Positions 1 through 7,225 of a DNA stretch of 10,000 nt are shown piece after piece (positions within the stretch are counted from its first letter, which is position 1; every line of letters begins with the position of its first letter). The notes below the pieces were generated by a model, which did not search any database, was not told the origin of the DNA, and worked only from the letters and a program-made list of their open reading frames with translations. This DNA is from Actinidia chinensis (taxonomy: Eukaryota; Streptophyta; Magnoliopsida; Ericales; Actinidiaceae), in NCBI GenBank assembly GCA_009663005.1, contig VIGQ01001189.1, positions 1-10,000 of the forward strand, read 5' to 3'. The position numbers were made by a program, and so were the translations under genes.

Positions 1-74
1 GTAAAAAAACTTGAAGATCCTTTTTATTATTATGAAAACTTTAAAGGTAGCATCTGTAATTAATAATAATTTAA
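1..74. other. AT-rich flank, no feature seen
   Basis: Short AT-rich stretch left of the foldback element. It ends in TTAA (71-74), and a second TTAA lies just outside the right end of the element (1362-1365). That pair could be a target-site duplication, but TTAA is so common in this DNA that the match carries little weight. Confidence 0.5.
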
Positions 75-185
75 TAGGGGATTACACGCCTCTCCTGAGG
101 TTTTCCTTTAATACACAAAGCACCCCTAATATTTAAAAAATTACAATAACCTCCCATGAGATTTGAAAAATTATCTTGACACCCC
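75..185 (+). repeat. Left terminal inverted repeat of the foldback element
   Basis: About 110 bp that pairs with 1249-1359. It appears to be made of roughly 30-base modules, each a C-rich block (cctctcctgagg, caccccta, cctcccatgag, acacccc) followed by an AT-rich block resembling TTTgAAAAATTAca. The partner repeat shows the same alternation with substitutions and small indels, so the arms are clearly homologous but no longer identical. This implies the insertion is not recent. Confidence 0.8.
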
Positions 186-306
186 ATTACTATACCACTT
201 TTCCCCCCCATTGTCTCCTTATTGAAATGACCAAAATGGTCACCCCTCTCTCCTATCTTTTCTGCACCCGTATATTTTATTTTTTACTTTTTATTTAATT
301 GTTTAT

Positions 307-780
307 ACCCTTTGATTCATATTTTAATAAAAAATGAATCCCTTTTTTGTTACTTTTTTTCTTTTTGTTACCCTTTTATTTTTATTTATTTTTTATTTTT
401 ATTATTATTGTTTCTGTAATACCCTTGATTAAATTTTTAACAAAAAATAAAGTCTATCTTTTTTTTTGCACTCTTCTATTTGTAATTTTTTATATTTTAT
501 TATTATTTTTTTAATACCCTTGATTAATTTTGTCCAACAAAAAATGAAGCATTTTTTGTTACTTTATTATTATTTTTTTGTACCCTTTTTTTTATTTTTA
601 TTTATTATTATTATTATTTCTTTTAAACCTTTATGTATTTTTTGAACAAAAAATAAATCACTCTTTTTTTTTAATTTTTTGATTACCCTTTATTCTTTAT
701 TGTTATTTTTTTTCTTTTAATACCCTTTGATTCTTTTTTTAAAACACCATTTATTATTTTCTCATTTAATACCCTTAAAT
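307..780 (+). repeat. Degenerate tandem modules, left interior of the foldback
   Basis: A motif close to ACCCTTTGATT recurs at 307, 421, 516, near 627 (worn), 722 and 771 (truncated). Several copies are followed by an AACAAAAAATGAATC-like segment and then a long T-rich tract with TTATTATT runs. Spacing is mostly about 95-115 bp, so the interior looks like a worn tandem array. The tract is almost free of G on the + strand. Confidence 0.65.
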
Positions 781-831
781 ATAATTTTTTTAAAATTTTT
801 ACAATAATTGTCTCCCAAAATGTATTAAAAA

Positions 832-905
832 AAGAAAAAAAGAATCAAAGGGTATTTATTAAATAAAAAATAAAAAATAAAAAATAAAAAAAAAAGTATT
901 AAAAG

Positions 906-938
<33 letters not shown>

Positions 939-1024
939 TAATAAATAATAAATAATAAATAAATAAATAAAAGCTACAAAAGAAATAAATAAAAAAAAGT
1001 AAAAAAATGATATTTATTTTTTGT

Positions 1025-1055
<31 letters not shown>

Positions 1056-1080
1056 ATAATTAAAGGTAAAAAAAATAAAT
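832..1080 (-). repeat. Degenerate tandem modules, right interior of the foldback (inverted)
   Basis: GAATCAAAGGGTATTAAA-like motifs occur at 842, 921 and 1033. They are the exact reverse complement of the left-half motif and are spaced about 80 and 113 bp apart. A-rich tracts with AATAAATAA runs separate them. This half is shorter than the left one, which points to loss or gain of whole modules after the arms formed. Confidence 0.65.
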
Positions 1081-1121
1081 AAAAGGGTGCAAAAAAGATG
1101 AGAGAGAGGGTGAGGACCGGT

Positions 1122-1153
1122 GAAGAGAGAGAGAGAGAGGGGGGGGGGGGGGG
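1122..1153 (+). repeat. (GA)n microsatellite followed by a 15-G run
   Basis: An alternating GA tract at 1122-1138 runs into an uninterrupted G run at 1139-1153. It sits inside the right arm of the foldback. The matching part of the left arm (about 205-260) has only a short C run and CTCTCTCC, so the microsatellite probably expanded after insertion. Homopolymer length in assemblies is error-prone here. Confidence 0.85.
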
Positions 1154-1248
1154 ATGGATGAGAGAATTTAGAGAGTGGGGGGCATTGATAATTTCATAAG
1201 GAGACAAAGGAGAGAGGTAATGTCAGAGGGGGGGAGGGGGCTTCAGGA

Positions 1249-1359
1249 GGGTGTCAGGTTAATTTTTCAAACCTCAGAGAGTCACTGTAATTTTTCAAAC
1301 GTGAGGGGTTTGCTTATGTATTAAAGGAAACTCATGGAGGTCACATGTAATTCTCCCTA
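1249..1359 (-). repeat. Right terminal inverted repeat of the foldback element
   Basis: Reverse complement of the left terminal repeat. Read on the minus strand it runs TAGGGAGAATTACATG, then CCTCCATGAG, then TTTCCTTTAATACATAAGC, then CCCCTCACG, then TTTGAAAAATTACA, and ends at GACACCC. The outer boundary is set at 1359 where matching to the left arm stops. Confidence 0.8.
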
Positions 1360-2209
1360 ACTTAAATTAGGAAATTCAGGGACAACGTAGTTGCAATTGC
1401 TTTCTAAAATCGAAAAAACGAACTCCTTAACGAATTTTATAACCCCCCCCACCCATGCTCAAAACCCTCCAATTGTTCCAGACAATTTGTATGTCCTGTT
1501 TCGCGAGGAGAAGATGAAGCGGAATCTTCACGTTACTTTGGCCTCCGCACCCCATTCACACTGCTGTCTTCGTTAGTGGCTCCTGCAGTCTTGTTTCATA
1601 CTCAATACCAACAAACTCTTTCTCTTAAAAGGTACGCGAATTCCATCACGCTAATAAAAATATACACACCCTCTTTATAGTTTTTGTCATTTAACTAACT
1701 TAACCGTCGGAGAGCCTATTTCAAAAACTTCTAGGAGTCTTTCTCACTGTTTCTGTAGTGTAGGCTAGGCACATCCCGATCAGTGGCTAACTACAACAAT
1801 TTGTTTCCACCGCAGATGTCTATCTCATTTTTCGTTTTTCTTATCTCATAAAATCCACACACCCCAGTTATCCAAAAAGATCATTCCAATTATTCCTTTT
1901 CGTATCTTGACGACCTTACGTATTTCCCCAACGAGTGGAGCATTAATCACTGAAATGTCACATGATATAATTTTTGAAATGAAAATCTTTTCCTATTAGA
2001 ATGGCTGTTTGACGTTGGAATCCATGTCGCAAGTTCATTGGTTATTCTATTCATGCGGATCCTATAATTTGATTTTTGACAATTAACACTTGATTCCATA
2101 TTTTTTTCATTGACGTGCTTCCTCCTAACGCACTTTCGGGCCCCTTCCATTCAATTTAGGGTCCCCGTGTGTCCCATTTTCCACCTTTCTGCTTGGAGGC
2201 TTTCCATCC
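1360..2209. other. Intergenic, no supported gene
   Basis: Moderately AT-rich sequence with no recognisable gene. One frame on the + strand stays open from about 1408 to 1680 and meets a donor-like AAAAG/GTACGC at 1631/1632. It has no ATG, and its translation matches nothing I know. Short ORFs on both strands overlap in conflicting frames and look random. Confidence 0.5.
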
Positions 2210-2228
2210 TTTTTTTTTTTTTTTTTTT
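2210..2228 (+). repeat. T19 homopolymer
   Basis: Uninterrupted T run preceded by a pyrimidine-rich stretch (CTTTCCATCC). It could be the poly(A) tail of a minus-strand retroposon, but no matching flanking duplication was found, so it is recorded only as a simple repeat. Confidence 0.85.
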
Positions 2229-2495
2229 CCCTTGGAAAACAAGAAAATGGTTTAGGAAAAATGGTTCATTGGGGACGGTAGATTCAGTTTCAAAGTGTCA
2301 AGATTTTGCGTCAATTATTCAACTTGAGTGCGCTTTGACGGCGGAGTCCGTGAGGACTTTTATTTCTGCCATTTATCAGAATTTTCATTCATTTCATCTC
2401 CTTTAACTTCTAATTGTATCATTGACCTCTAATATATTGGATCAAGTGTTAAATTTAATTCTTTATTTTTATTTCTTTCTTCTTTTTTCTTCTTT

Positions 2496-2676
2496 CGTTT
2501 GATAAATAATAAAAAAAGGTCATGTGTTCCTTAATAAATAGTAAATAGATAAAAGATTCATTAAACATAATTTAAAGTGTAATGAGTTAATTGATATAAG
2601 TAAAGAGTTAAAGTGGAAATTAAAAGGCACATGGTGTATATGTAATTTTTCCTGTGATATAAGCGCAACGGAGTCC
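2496..2676 (+). repeat. Intergenic repeat module, copy A
   Basis: Begins with an AAAAAGGTCATG-containing segment (about 2511-2524), continues through TTTAAAGTGTAATGAGTTA, and enters the core TTGATATAAGTAAAGAG (2591-2607). It ends with a TAATTTTTCCTGT block, GCGCAACGGAGTCC and position 2676. The same ordered landmarks recur in copy C, while the core alone recurs immediately downstream in copy B. Confidence 0.62.
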
Positions 2677-2677
2677 A

Positions 2678-2770
2678 TTGATATAAGTAAAGAGCATAAA
2701 GTGAAATTAAAAAGGTAACAGGGGGTGCAATTTAATTTTCCCTGTTAATTAGGCGCAAAACGGAAGTCCA
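2678..2770 (+). repeat. Intergenic repeat module, copy B (core only)
   Basis: Tandem to copy A. It starts with the same TTGATATAAGTAAAGAG, then CATAAAGTGAAATTAAAAAGG, a GGGGGTGCAATTTAATTTTCCCTGTT-like block, and closes with GGCGCAAAACGGAAGTCC. The left extension found in copies A and C is missing. Differences from A are scattered substitutions and small indels. Confidence 0.62.
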
Positions 2771-2975
2771 ATTTGGATCGTTAGAGAGTCGGAGTCGGAG
2801 ACAGTTACGTTTTAAAAACGTTTGACGGAAGTAGTTAAGTAAAGTTAACATTTTTCTAACCCTGTACTTTTTGTCGATCTCATTTCAGACCTTTACTTAT
2901 AAGTATATCAGTCACCACGTTAGATCAGTGTCATATTAGTCCTTTTCTAAAATAAGTCCTTTTATTTCATATTTT
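2771..2975. other. Spacer between repeat copies, probably part of the same repeat
   Basis: Holds a short direct repeat in GAGTCGGAGTCGGAG (2787-2801 region) and the near palindrome ACGTTTTAAAAACGT (about 2808-2822). It then has a CCCTGTACTTTTTGTCGATCTC segment, worded like the ends of many eudicot MITEs that read 'ccctgtacttt'. No coding potential is seen. Confidence 0.4.
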
Positions 2976-3136
2976 CGTTTATTAAAAATTAAAAAGGTCA
3001 TGATAAAAGAATTACATTGATACATAACTTAAAGTGCATGGAGTTATTAATACTAATTAGAAAAAAACATAAAGTAAAAATTAAAAAATGGAGGTGGCAA
3101 TATATAATTTTTTCTGAGAGAGGCGGCACTGAGTCC
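2976..3136 (+). repeat. Intergenic repeat module, copy C
   Basis: Shares with copy A the upstream segment AAAAAGGTCATG (about 2991-3002), CATAACTTAAAGTGCATGGAGTTA, then ACATAAAGTAAAAATTAAAAA, a TATAATTTTTTCTG block and GGCGGCACTGAGTCC. It lies about 490 bp from the start of copy A, so the pair may be two long units with 2771-2975 as the remainder of the first. Confidence 0.6.
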
Positions 3137-3960
3137 CAAATCTATACTATAAAGTATAAAACACAACTAATTTTGAATCAGTCAAATCTATTCACGCTAT
3201 CTACGGTTGAAATTCGATTTGATGAATCTAACAGCTAAAATTTTACCTAAAATTAATTATTTTCTCCTAACACTATCACTTTGTTCTTTCAAATGTGTGA
3301 GACTATATAGGTTTTGAATCCAATGGACAAAAAACTTTTAAAGTTGGGCATATTTTTTACCTATTGAATCATTTTTTACCCAAAAAAACAAACTAAAATA
3401 AACATTTCTTTTCCCCTCATTTTTTAATTTTTTGTATTAATAATTTTTTTATGATTTGATCAAACTTTTATATTATTTAGTGTTTTGATGATAGAGTCTA
3501 CAAATATAAAAAAAATATTTAATTTGAGATAAAAAATATTTTTTTTAAAGTGAACTTTCTCACATTAAATTCGATACTTTTTTAGATTTTTTAGACTTTT
3601 TTTATCAGAGAAACAGAAAAAATATAAAATATTAATTAATCAGTGAAAAAATTTACTAAAGAAATAATATAAAAATTAAGCAGATAAAAAAATACTCAAA
3701 TAGAAATGGAATGAATTTATACGTCTATTTTTGTTAATTGTATTTTTTTATATTTATTAAAATTAATTTATTGCAATGATTATTAATAAAAAATATTTGA
3801 GTAGTAAAAATTAAATATTTAAATAATTTATAATAAATAAGGATAAAAAAAAATATAAAATTCAAAACGAGTACGTAGGATGATCTTTGTTTTTTTACAT
3901 AATTGCCCGTCGGCATGAGCAATTACTAGTGTTTTATAAATTGTTTTAGTAATATGGTGA
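3137..3960. other. Extremely AT-rich intergenic stretch
   Basis: Dominated by A and T tracts such as AAAAAATATTTAATTT and ATATTTATTAAAATTAATTTA. ORFs here have low-complexity Lys/Asn/Ile/Phe translations and are not genes. A matrix-attachment or nucleosome-poor role is possible for DNA of this composition, but nothing in the sequence proves it. Confidence 0.5.
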
Positions 3961-4027
3961 GGGTAATTATTATTTTTGGTATTTGAAAAAGTAGACAATA
4001 AGCTCCAAGTCTTTTAAGATAAGTATA

Positions 4028-4240
4028 GTATAGATTAGGGAAGACAGGGAGGAGAGGACGGGGTCAGGAGAGCGGGGGGAGACAGCGGAGATCTCTGATA
4101 CGACCGAGGGGGACGCGAAGGGGAAAAAGAGAGGGGGGGGGGGGACGGGGACGAAGCAGGGGGGGAACGATCGGCGGCAAACAAGACGCACCGAGTAGTG
4201 GGCGGGACGGAAAGGAAAGGGACTTTTTTTGTATGCCCCT
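4028..4240. other. Purine/G-rich island with a 12-G run
   Basis: Almost pure purine on the + strand, with GGGGTCAGGAGAGCGGGGGGAG-type runs, a G12 run at 4133-4144, further G5-G7 runs and many CpG dinucleotides. It is set between very AT-rich sequences. Read on the minus strand it is a CT-rich tract that opens two overlapping Pro/Ser-rich frames of 73 and 75 codons. Such frames arise automatically from CCN/TCN codons, so I do not call them genes. A minus-strand leader of an unrecognised transcript cannot be excluded. The G runs could form G-quadruplexes. Confidence 0.6.
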
Positions 4241-4850
4241 TTTCGTTTTTACCTACACACATGGTAACACATCATCCCCACCACAACCAGGCATCTGCCA
4301 CATCAACCACCGACCACTGGACATTGACCACCGTCAACCCCGTTACATGAACCAACTACCATAAACCACAAAACCTCACCCAAGACAAGATCTGTTTACA
4401 GAGAAAGAAAAAAAATCAGATTAAACCAAAAAAGATGGAGACCAATAATTTGAGGAAAAGGTGAAATTATGTGAAAATGGAAAAAAATGTGAAGACCAAT
4501 TAATTTCCACCCAAATTCATAAATAGCACAAAATCTGTCCTATTTTTTTCTATTTTCTGATTTAAGGACAAATCCAAACCGATTTGATTTTGCGAGAGAG
4601 AGAAGATACCAGGAAGGTTGGTTGGACTGGAAGTGGTAAATCTGGTGATTGGTGAAGAAAAAATGCGCAGCCGGTGGTTGTTGAAAACCCACTAGGTGTA
4701 GGGGTTTTGGCAGAGGATAAGAGGTAATTATTTTATTATTTTTGAGGAGGTTTAACAGTGATTTTCATATATGAAGGTGATGTAGAAACTATTTAAACAT
4801 AAGAGGGTTGGATAAGATTCTATTTGGAAACATGTTTTGGGATAAATTAC
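4241..4850. other. Intergenic; CCA-rich patch then GGT-rich patch
   Basis: Positions 4270-4390 are rich in ACCAC/CAACC units, including two spaced GACCAC-like repeats. Positions 4605-4735 are rich in GGTTGG, GGTGATTGGTG and GGTGGTTG. The two patches are loosely complementary in composition, but I could not align them as a real inverted repeat. No open frame of note. Confidence 0.4.
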
Positions 4851-5654
4851 TCCCTATTATATATGTTAAAATAAGGCATTACATTTTGCATATTGGTCGA
4901 GGGGACTATTAGTCAAAGGTTGTTGGAATCATCGCGTGGCTCGTAGTATAATTCGTTTTGTGTTTGTCGTCTTATAAGTTTCAGTTGTAGTGATTATCAT
5001 GAAAAATTAAAAAAAAGCTGATTAAGTAATCTTTTAGTTTATTATTTCATTTATATACCTAAAAAATCATGTATGTTTATAGCTGATCCAGGGAGTTGGT
5101 ATTCGGAGAGTGAATCATTGCAATCCGGCCGATCCAAATACAAAACACATCTTAAATTCAGAAAAAGGTAAATGTGCATTGGCTGAAATTTTGAAATTTG
5201 ACTGATAGGACATCTGGTCCAAAAATTCTGTTTTTTGTTTCATTTATTTTCTTTTATTACGTAAGGTTAAGAAAAAAAATACACCATCCATAATTACCAA
5301 AAAAAAAAAAAACAACAAACATTATACGTTTACTGTTTTTCATATCAAATTATAAACTGAATTGAATTGGATTAGAATAAAAAAAATCCTTAGATTATCG
5401 GGATTTCAAATTAAAACAAGTTTCATATTTATTTTGAGAGAAACGGAATTGGATTTAGCCAGATTCGGAGTGATTAGGACAAGATTCTATCCCAACAGAT
5501 TCCATCATGTACCTTCTCTTTTTTTATGGATATCATCTTATATGACATATAACTTAGCCAAATTTGATCATTATTGGGAAAACCATAAACAGAATCACCA
5601 GCAAAAACATAGTTTGGCCACCTAATTAACGGAATAGACGAGAAATCTGAACTC
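4851..5654. other. Intergenic, no supported feature
   Basis: AT-rich with A runs near 5300 and 5380. An 87-codon open frame at 5362-5625 on + starts at an alternative codon, is Ile/Phe/Asn/His-rich, and shows no known motif. It is treated as chance. Confidence 0.45.
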
Positions 5655-5663
5655 TTAGGGTTT
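5655..5663 (-). promoter_or_regulatory. Telo-box-like motif (AAACCCTAA on the minus strand)
   Basis: TTAGGGTTT on the + strand. In plants this motif is known from promoters and leaders of translation-related genes. Here no gene start is evident on either side, so functional relevance is unproven and a chance match is likely. Confidence 0.25.
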
Positions 5664-5975
5664 ATTGATTCGATGGGAAAGAGATGTGAATAGGAAAGGG
5701 GTGACCAAGATTATGAATCAATCATATCTAATTTTGGTTATGTATAAGAAGAACTTGAAAATAAAGGGAATATGGTAAGAATAAAACAATGTCGTTCTAA
5801 TTCTCATTTACCAAGGTAGTCCTATCCTTACTTTGTGTCCCACTAAAAAAAAACAAACATTCAAATGCGATTAAAATGAGTGATGTGGTTGACGTAAGGC
5901 AGTGTAGTGATGTCATAATAAAGAGTGCTCAATACTCAAAACAACAATTTTATGTGTCTTCAAATCCTAAAAACT

Positions 5976-5994
5976 AAAAAAAAAAAAAAAAAAA
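5976..5994 (+). repeat. A19 homopolymer
   Basis: Uninterrupted A run after TCAAATCCTAAAAACT. It could be the tail of a + strand retroposon inserted to its left, but no flanking short direct repeat or recognisable SINE/LINE body was found. Confidence 0.85.
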
Positions 5995-6850
5995 TCTCTT
6001 CTTTGGGTGGTGCGTATTATGATGCATAATAATTAAGGTATTGGTATTTGAGCTTTGTGGCCACCATTATTATTTGTTTTTTTTTTCAAAAATTTGTGTT
6101 GTGCTGTATATACACAATACCACAAATTCTTTAGTGTTTTCATTGCTTTAATGTGGCGCGCGTATGTATGTATTAAATTTTGTATTACCTTCAACATGTT
6201 AGTAATTTTAAAAACATTATTTGCTTTATTCTTGAATTTATGAATTTGACATTGTTTTTACTTAAATTGAGTTATGTTATTTTGTAGTATTGGTGATTTT
6301 GGTTTTTATATTATTTACTTTTTGTATTCAGTATTGATTACCATGCTCATTGTATATATAATGCATGTCTCAGAAGAGTGTGATAGTATTCGATAATTTG
6401 CTTTATTCATATTATTATTATGATTCTTTAAAAGAAAAGTAAAATTTTACGATCCCTGATTTGATATATGATTCGATTTATGGGTGACATAAGATTATTG
6501 ATATTGATTATAATAATCAAGCCGGTCGTCGACCTTTATCATTCTTATATTTTTAATGAAGAAAGATAGATAAAACAACTTATTTTTATTTTACCAAAGA
6601 TTAAGTAAGTTACAAAAAAAAAATTTTAGACCCTCTTCGAAGAAAACGTTTTCTTTTTTTTTTTTTATCAAAAAGAGGTGGACTCATTAAATTCGTTCTT
6701 TTTTTATATTTTTTTGCGGGAGCGAGTGAAATCCGGAATAAATTCAAAAAAACTAGTACGAACAAACAAAAACGGGTTGTCAAAAAAACCATGACAGGTG
6801 CCAGACATTGTCCAATGTTAAATGTTGGATCGAATAATGCACAAGGAGTT
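5995..6850. other. AT-rich intergenic or promoter-distal region
   Basis: T-rich sequence with TATATA stretches (6100-6112, 6352-6360). There is a small hairpin TTGATTA-taa-TAATCAA at 6504-6520 and a 16-base perfect palindrome at 6640-6655. ORFs at 6055-6243 (+) and 6610-6792 (-) are Phe/Lys-rich products of T runs and are not called. Confidence 0.4.
6640..6655. promoter_or_regulatory. 16-bp perfect palindrome with AACGTT centre
   Basis: AAGAAAACGTTTTCTT reads the same on both strands. The ACGT core is the contact sequence of plant bZIP factors, and the site lies about 440 bp upstream of the candidate ATG at 7082. The flanking A and T runs make long palindromes more likely by chance, so the regulatory reading is an inference. 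Confidence 0.25.
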
Positions 6851-6879
6851 TTTAATATTTATTGTAACGGCAGATTTTA

Positions 6880-7081
6880 ACCAAACCCACTCGCTCCAAA
6901 CCCAATCGATCCAAGCGTTGGATCAAGCACAAAATCGCCCCGTTAATTCCATGGGCGGGGGCTTTCTACCTCTCGAAAACTCTCTCCCCCTCTCAAAAAC
7001 CCCCAAATATTATCCTCGGCACGTCGTTAAAACCCAAAACCCAACCCACACTTACTCTGATCATTCTTCGCCAGCGGCACA
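6880..7081 (+). promoter_or_regulatory. Possible core promoter and 5' leader of a plant transcription unit
   Basis: The sequence changes here from T-rich to C-rich. It contains CTCTCTCCCCCTCTC (about 6980-6994), the kind of pyrimidine patch found near plant transcription starts. It also has AAAACCCAAAACCCAACCC (7029-7047) and an ACGT core in GGCACGTCG. A 17-base hairpin GATCCAA-gcg-TTGGATC sits at 6908-6924. No convincing TATA box at the usual distance was found, so the start site cannot be placed. Confidence 0.35.
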
Positions 7082-7198
7082 ATGGGCCGACGCCGATGTC
7101 GCAAAGAGACTATCTCTGACATTCCCGGCAAACAGAAACAAATTCGCCCGCACCAGAAATCTTGTCCTGACCAAAGACCTTTACATGTTTTTGAATAA
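7082..7198 (+). CDS. Small basic ORF, possible first coding exon of an unrecognised gene
   Basis: The ATG at 7082 has A at -3 and G at +4, a strong plant start context, and follows a C-rich leader. The frame gives 38 residues starting MGRRRCRKE. It is rich in Arg, Lys, Gln and Pro (Lys-Gln-Lys-Gln, Pro-His-Gln-Lys), ends HVFE, and stops with TAA at 7196. No domain, signal peptide or membrane segment is visible. It may be a complete micro-ORF, an upstream ORF, or the start of a first exon that leaves through a weak GT (for example at 7187). A competing frame from ATG 6951 to stop at 7202 encodes 83 residues over the same DNA, but its ATG has a poorer context. Which frame is used, if either, cannot be decided here. 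Confidence 0.3.
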   Translation: MGRRRCRKETISDIPGKQKQIRPHQKSCPDQRPLHVFE

Positions 7199-7225
7199 TT
7201 AATTAACTCTTGATCTCATATGTTG

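Larger units (their letters stand above)
75..1359. mobile_element. Foldback (long inverted-repeat) transposable element, non-autonomous
   Basis: The two halves are inverted copies of each other. The left end begins TAGGGGATTACACG, and the right end read on the minus strand begins TAGGGAGAATTACATG. The match continues inward: TTCCTTTAATACA at both ends, then TTTGAAAAATTA, then GACACCC (178-184 against 1249-1255), then TTGTCTCCTTAT (211-222 against 1196-1208 region). It goes on to the interior motif ACCCTTTGATTC, which faces right in the left half and left in the right half. The centre is near 780-830, where T-rich turns to A-rich. No transposase or any other long ORF lies inside, so the element cannot move on its own. 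Eudicot intergenic DNA commonly carries elements with ends containing modules like CTCCC-TGAGGTTTGAAAAATTACA, often grouped with Mutator-like or foldback MITEs. The superfamily cannot be fixed here because no clear 8-10 bp target duplication is seen. Confidence 0.82.

Noticed and set aside
71..1365. TTAA as target-site duplication of the foldback
   Set aside because: TTAA is very frequent in this DNA, and the spacing to the two tips is unequal (0 and 2 bases), so it does not identify a superfamily.
2110..2406. 98-codon frame spanning the T19 run
   Set aside because: It starts at an alternative codon, contains a poly-Phe tract from the T run, and has no recognisable motif.
3734..3922. Minus-strand 62-codon ORF rich in Ile, Phe, Asn and Lys
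   Set aside because: Low-complexity translation of very AT-rich DNA.
4035..4262. Minus-strand Pro/Ser-rich frames of 73 and 75 codons
   Set aside because: They follow directly from the CT-rich composition of the island and overlap each other in different frames. No domain or conserved motif is seen.
4270..4735. CCA-rich and GGT-rich patches as arms of a second foldback
   Set aside because: Complementary in composition, but no continuous alignment could be built by eye.
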